Source of the DNA: Blastococcus mobilis | GTDB taxonomy: Bacteria; Actinomycetota; Actinomycetes; Mycobacteriales; Geodermatophilaceae | Assembly: GCF_900188025.1 (NCBI RefSeq) | Contig: NZ_FZNO01000002.1 | Span: 1 to 64,000, forward strand | DNA length: 64,000 nt | Direction of reading: 5' to 3' | In this document: positions 62,192-64,000 of the stretch, one piece after another | How the letters are laid out: each line of letters starts with the position of its first letter | How positions within the stretch are numbered: position 1 is the stretch's first letter | Made by a program: the position numbers and the translations under genes | Notes under the pieces: generated by a model | What the model was told of the DNA's origin: nothing | What the model saw: only the letters and a program-made list of their open reading frames with translations | The model's database searches: none

Positions 62192-64000
62192 GTGTTCACG
62201 AGGATCGGCAAGGTCACGGCTCTGGCCGCCGTCGGCGTGTTCGCGACGGCCGCGCCGGCGTTCGCGCACGACGACGAGGGAGCGACCGAGGAGACGCAGG
62301 TCGCTCAGGGACGCGACGCGCAGCACGACGGGACCGACGGTCACCTGCTGCCCGTCGACGAGAACGTCGACCTGGTCAGCAAGCTCGAGCTCAGCAACGT
62401 CGAACCTGGGGGCATCGCCGACGTCGCCGTGTTGGGCGATCACGCTTATCTGGCCGCATTCGGCCGGTCGGTCTGCGAGAACACCGGGGTCCACGTCGTC
62501 GACATCTCCGACATCGGAAATCCCCGGGAGGTCGGCTTCGTTCGCGCACCGGAGGGCAGTTTCCCTGGCGAGGGGGTGCAGGTCGTGTCGATCGACACCC
62601 CGGGCTTCACCGGCGACGTCCTGCTGACCAACAACGAGATCTGCAGTCCGGATAGCGGCTTCGGCGGGATCAACCTCTACGACGTCACGGACCCTCTCCA
62701 GCCGCAGCCCCTCGCGGTCGGTTTCGGCGACGCCGATGACCCCACCAACCCACAGATGTCGGCCCATCAGACCCACAGCGTCTTCGGGTGGGACGCCGGC
62801 GACAAGGCGTACGCGGTGCTGGTGGACAACCAGGAGTCCGCGAACGTCGACATCGTCGACATCACCGATCCCAGAACGCCGGTCCTCATCGCGGAGCACG
62901 ACCTCGCGGCTCTGTTCCCGGAGATCCTGCAGCCGGGTCAGGGCCTCGACCAGGTCCTCCTGCACGACATGGTGGTCAAGGAGATCAACGAGCGGTTCGT
63001 CATGCTGGCCTCGTACTGGGACGCCGGCTACGTGCAGTTGGACGTGACCGACCCGGCCAACCCGGTCAACCTCGCCGACAGCGACTTCGCCGAGCCCGAT
63101 CCCGAGGCCCTGGAGAGTGGCTTCAGGGTGCCGCCGGAGGGCAACGCCCACCAGGCCGAGTTCACGGCGGACAACGCCTTCGTGATCGGCGCCGACGAGG
63201 ACTTCAACCCCTACGCCGTCACCGCTCGCAATGACACCGACGGCACGGAGCTCGACGCCGCCCCAGGCAGCAGCGAGGGCACCCGGCTCGAGCCGGGTGA
63301 GACGATCAGCGGTCAAGCCGTCTTCGTGGGACGGGCCTGCCCCGGGGACCCGGCGGTGCCGACGGGCGGGGAGGGCACGCAGATCGCCGTCGCCGAGCGC
63401 GGGGTCTGCGAGTTCACGGCGAAGGTGGCCGCGGTGGAGGCCGCGGGCGGCTACGAGGCCGTCCTCGTCTTCAACCGGGAGGGCCCGGACGGCTGCAACC
63501 TCCCGGCCGGCATGGCGGTCGAGGGCAACATCCCGACGTTCGGCGTCGCGCCACGGGACCAGGGCTTTGCCATCTTCAACGCTCCCTACGACGACGCCGC
63601 CTGCCGTGCCGGGGACGGTTCGGCGGTCGCGCCGATCGCCGTCGGCACGGCCGGGGACACGCTGACCTTCTCGTCGTACTTCGACGGATGGGGCTACGTC
63701 CGCCTCTTCGACGCCACCGACATGACCGAGCTGGACACCTACGCCATCCCCGAGGCGCACGATCCGCGCTTCGCCCGCGGCTTCGGTGACCTCTCGGTGC
63801 ACGAGGTGGCGGTCTCGCAGGAGTCCTCCGGTCTGGCCTACCTTTCGTACTACTCCGGCGGCCTGCGCGTCATCGAGGTCAGCCCCGGGGAGATCCGGGA
63901 GGTCGGCGCCTTCATCGACGAGGGCGGCAACAACTTCTGGGGAGTGGAAACCTTCGTCGCGGACGGCGTGGAGTACGCGGCAGTGTCCGACCGGGACTTC
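62192..64000 (+). CDS. Secreted LVIVD-repeat protein with PA domain (partial)
   Basis: The frame starts at GTG 62192 (GGGGAGGG upstream) and is open through the end of the window, 603 codons. A signal peptide (TRIGKVTALAAVGVFATAAP, then AFAHDDE) is followed by LVIVD-type blades: GVHVVDISDIGNPREVGFV, ANVDIVDITDPRTPVLIAEH and VQLDVTDPANPVNLA. A protease-associated (PA) domain is inserted around residues 360-490 (VAERGVCEFTAKVAAVEAAG, CNLPAGMAVEGNIPTFGV). Blades resume (GYVRLFDATDMTELDTYAIP). It is probably a beta-propeller surface or extracellular protein; no enzyme active site is visible. The C-terminus lies outside the window. Confidence 0.8.
   Translation, partial: MFTRIGKVTALAAVGVFATAAPAFAHDDEGATEETQVAQGRDAQHDGTDGHLLPVDENVDLVSKLELSNVEPGGIADVAVLGDHAYLAAFGRSVCENTGVHVVDISDIGNPREVGFVRAPEGSFPGEGVQVVSIDTPGFTGDVLLTNNEICSPDSGFGGINLYDVTDPLQPQPLAVGFGDADDPTNPQMSAHQTHSVFGWDAGDKAYAVLVDNQESANVDIVDITDPRTPVLIAEHDLAALFPEILQPGQGLDQVLLHDMVVKEINERFVMLASYWDAGYVQLDVTDPANPVNLADSDFAEPDPEALESGFRVPPEGNAHQAEFTADNAFVIGADEDFNPYAVTARNDTDGTELDAAPGSSEGTRLEPGETISGQAVFVGRACPGDPAVPTGGEGTQIAVAERGVCEFTAKVAAVEAAGGYEAVLVFNREGPDGCNLPAGMAVEGNIPTFGVAPRDQGFAIFNAPYDDAACRAGDGSAVAPIAVGTAGDTLTFSSYFDGWGYVRLFDATDMTELDTYAIPEAHDPRFARGFGDLSVHEVAVSQESSGLAYLSYYSGGLRVIEVSPGEIREVGAFIDEGGNNFWGVETFVADGVEYAAVSDRDF

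Noticed and set aside
62174-63802. 542-residue minus-strand frame opposite the LVIVD/PA gene
   Set aside because: The + strand frame has a signal peptide and repeat domains. The minus frame is a compositional shadow.

Overview
The window is very GC-rich DNA with strong G/C third-position bias, frequent GTG starts and many 4-base stop/start overlaps (ATGA, GTGA). It carries actinobacterial hallmark genes: rbpA, whiA, opcA, the rapZ-yvcK-whiA block, and a sufR-led SUF operon. Gene order and protein style suggest a member of the Geodermatophilaceae or a close relative (Blastococcus, Modestobacter or Geodermatophilus-like). That placement is inference; no rRNA gene is present. The region reads as ordinary chromosome with no prophage, integron, IS element or CRISPR array. 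I find no tRNA or rRNA gene.

Layout. 1-645 is weakly coding. 646-8776 holds a quinone oxidoreductase, a moxR/DUF58/VWA operon headed by a striking 7 x 77-bp tandem array, an NlpC/P60 wall hydrolase and an acyl-CoA synthetase. 8877-15780 holds a sirtuin, aconitase, an SDR, a CbiX-type chelatase, a frameshifted small membrane gene, a rhodanese and a SnoaL-like protein. 15907-23321 holds an ABC exporter, a crotonase, a 75-aa HTH protein, an ABC-F ATPase and a zinc-ribbon/membrane protein pair. 23395-30983 is a GNAT gene and the complete operon sufR-sufB-sufD-Rieske-sufC-sufS-sufU-sufT. 31149-33377 holds haem A synthase and protohaem farnesyltransferase. 33647-42247 (+ strand) is the transketolase/pentose-phosphate cluster tkt-tal-pgi-zwf-opcA-pgl. 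42550-53508 (- strand) is uvrC-rapZ-yvcK-whiA then gap-pgk-tpiA, a peptide-type ABC lipoprotein, secG and rbpA. 53698-64000 holds a nitroreductase-like protein, uvrA, an amidase, a metallo-beta-lactamase-fold protein, small or decayed membrane genes, and the start of a secreted LVIVD/PA-domain protein running off the end.

How the genes work together. The two central-carbon blocks converge: the + strand supplies the oxidative and non-oxidative pentose-phosphate routes, and the - strand supplies lower glycolysis with the rapZ/yvcK/whiA control genes. The suf operon is a self-contained iron-sulfur assembly line with its own iron-sulfur-sensing repressor. Aconitase and the Rieske protein are among its likely clients.

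The most unusual thing is a family of 77-bp elements. Each encodes a 26-codon mini-ORF that begins with GTG and ends with a TGA overlapping the next GTG (GTGA). Seven exact-length copies precede moxR. Single diverged copies of exactly the same length precede the SnoaL-like gene and the crotonase gene, each joined to the downstream start by GTGA. A second dispersed GC-rich repeat family sits at stop codons, apparently as a terminator/REP-like element, in five places.
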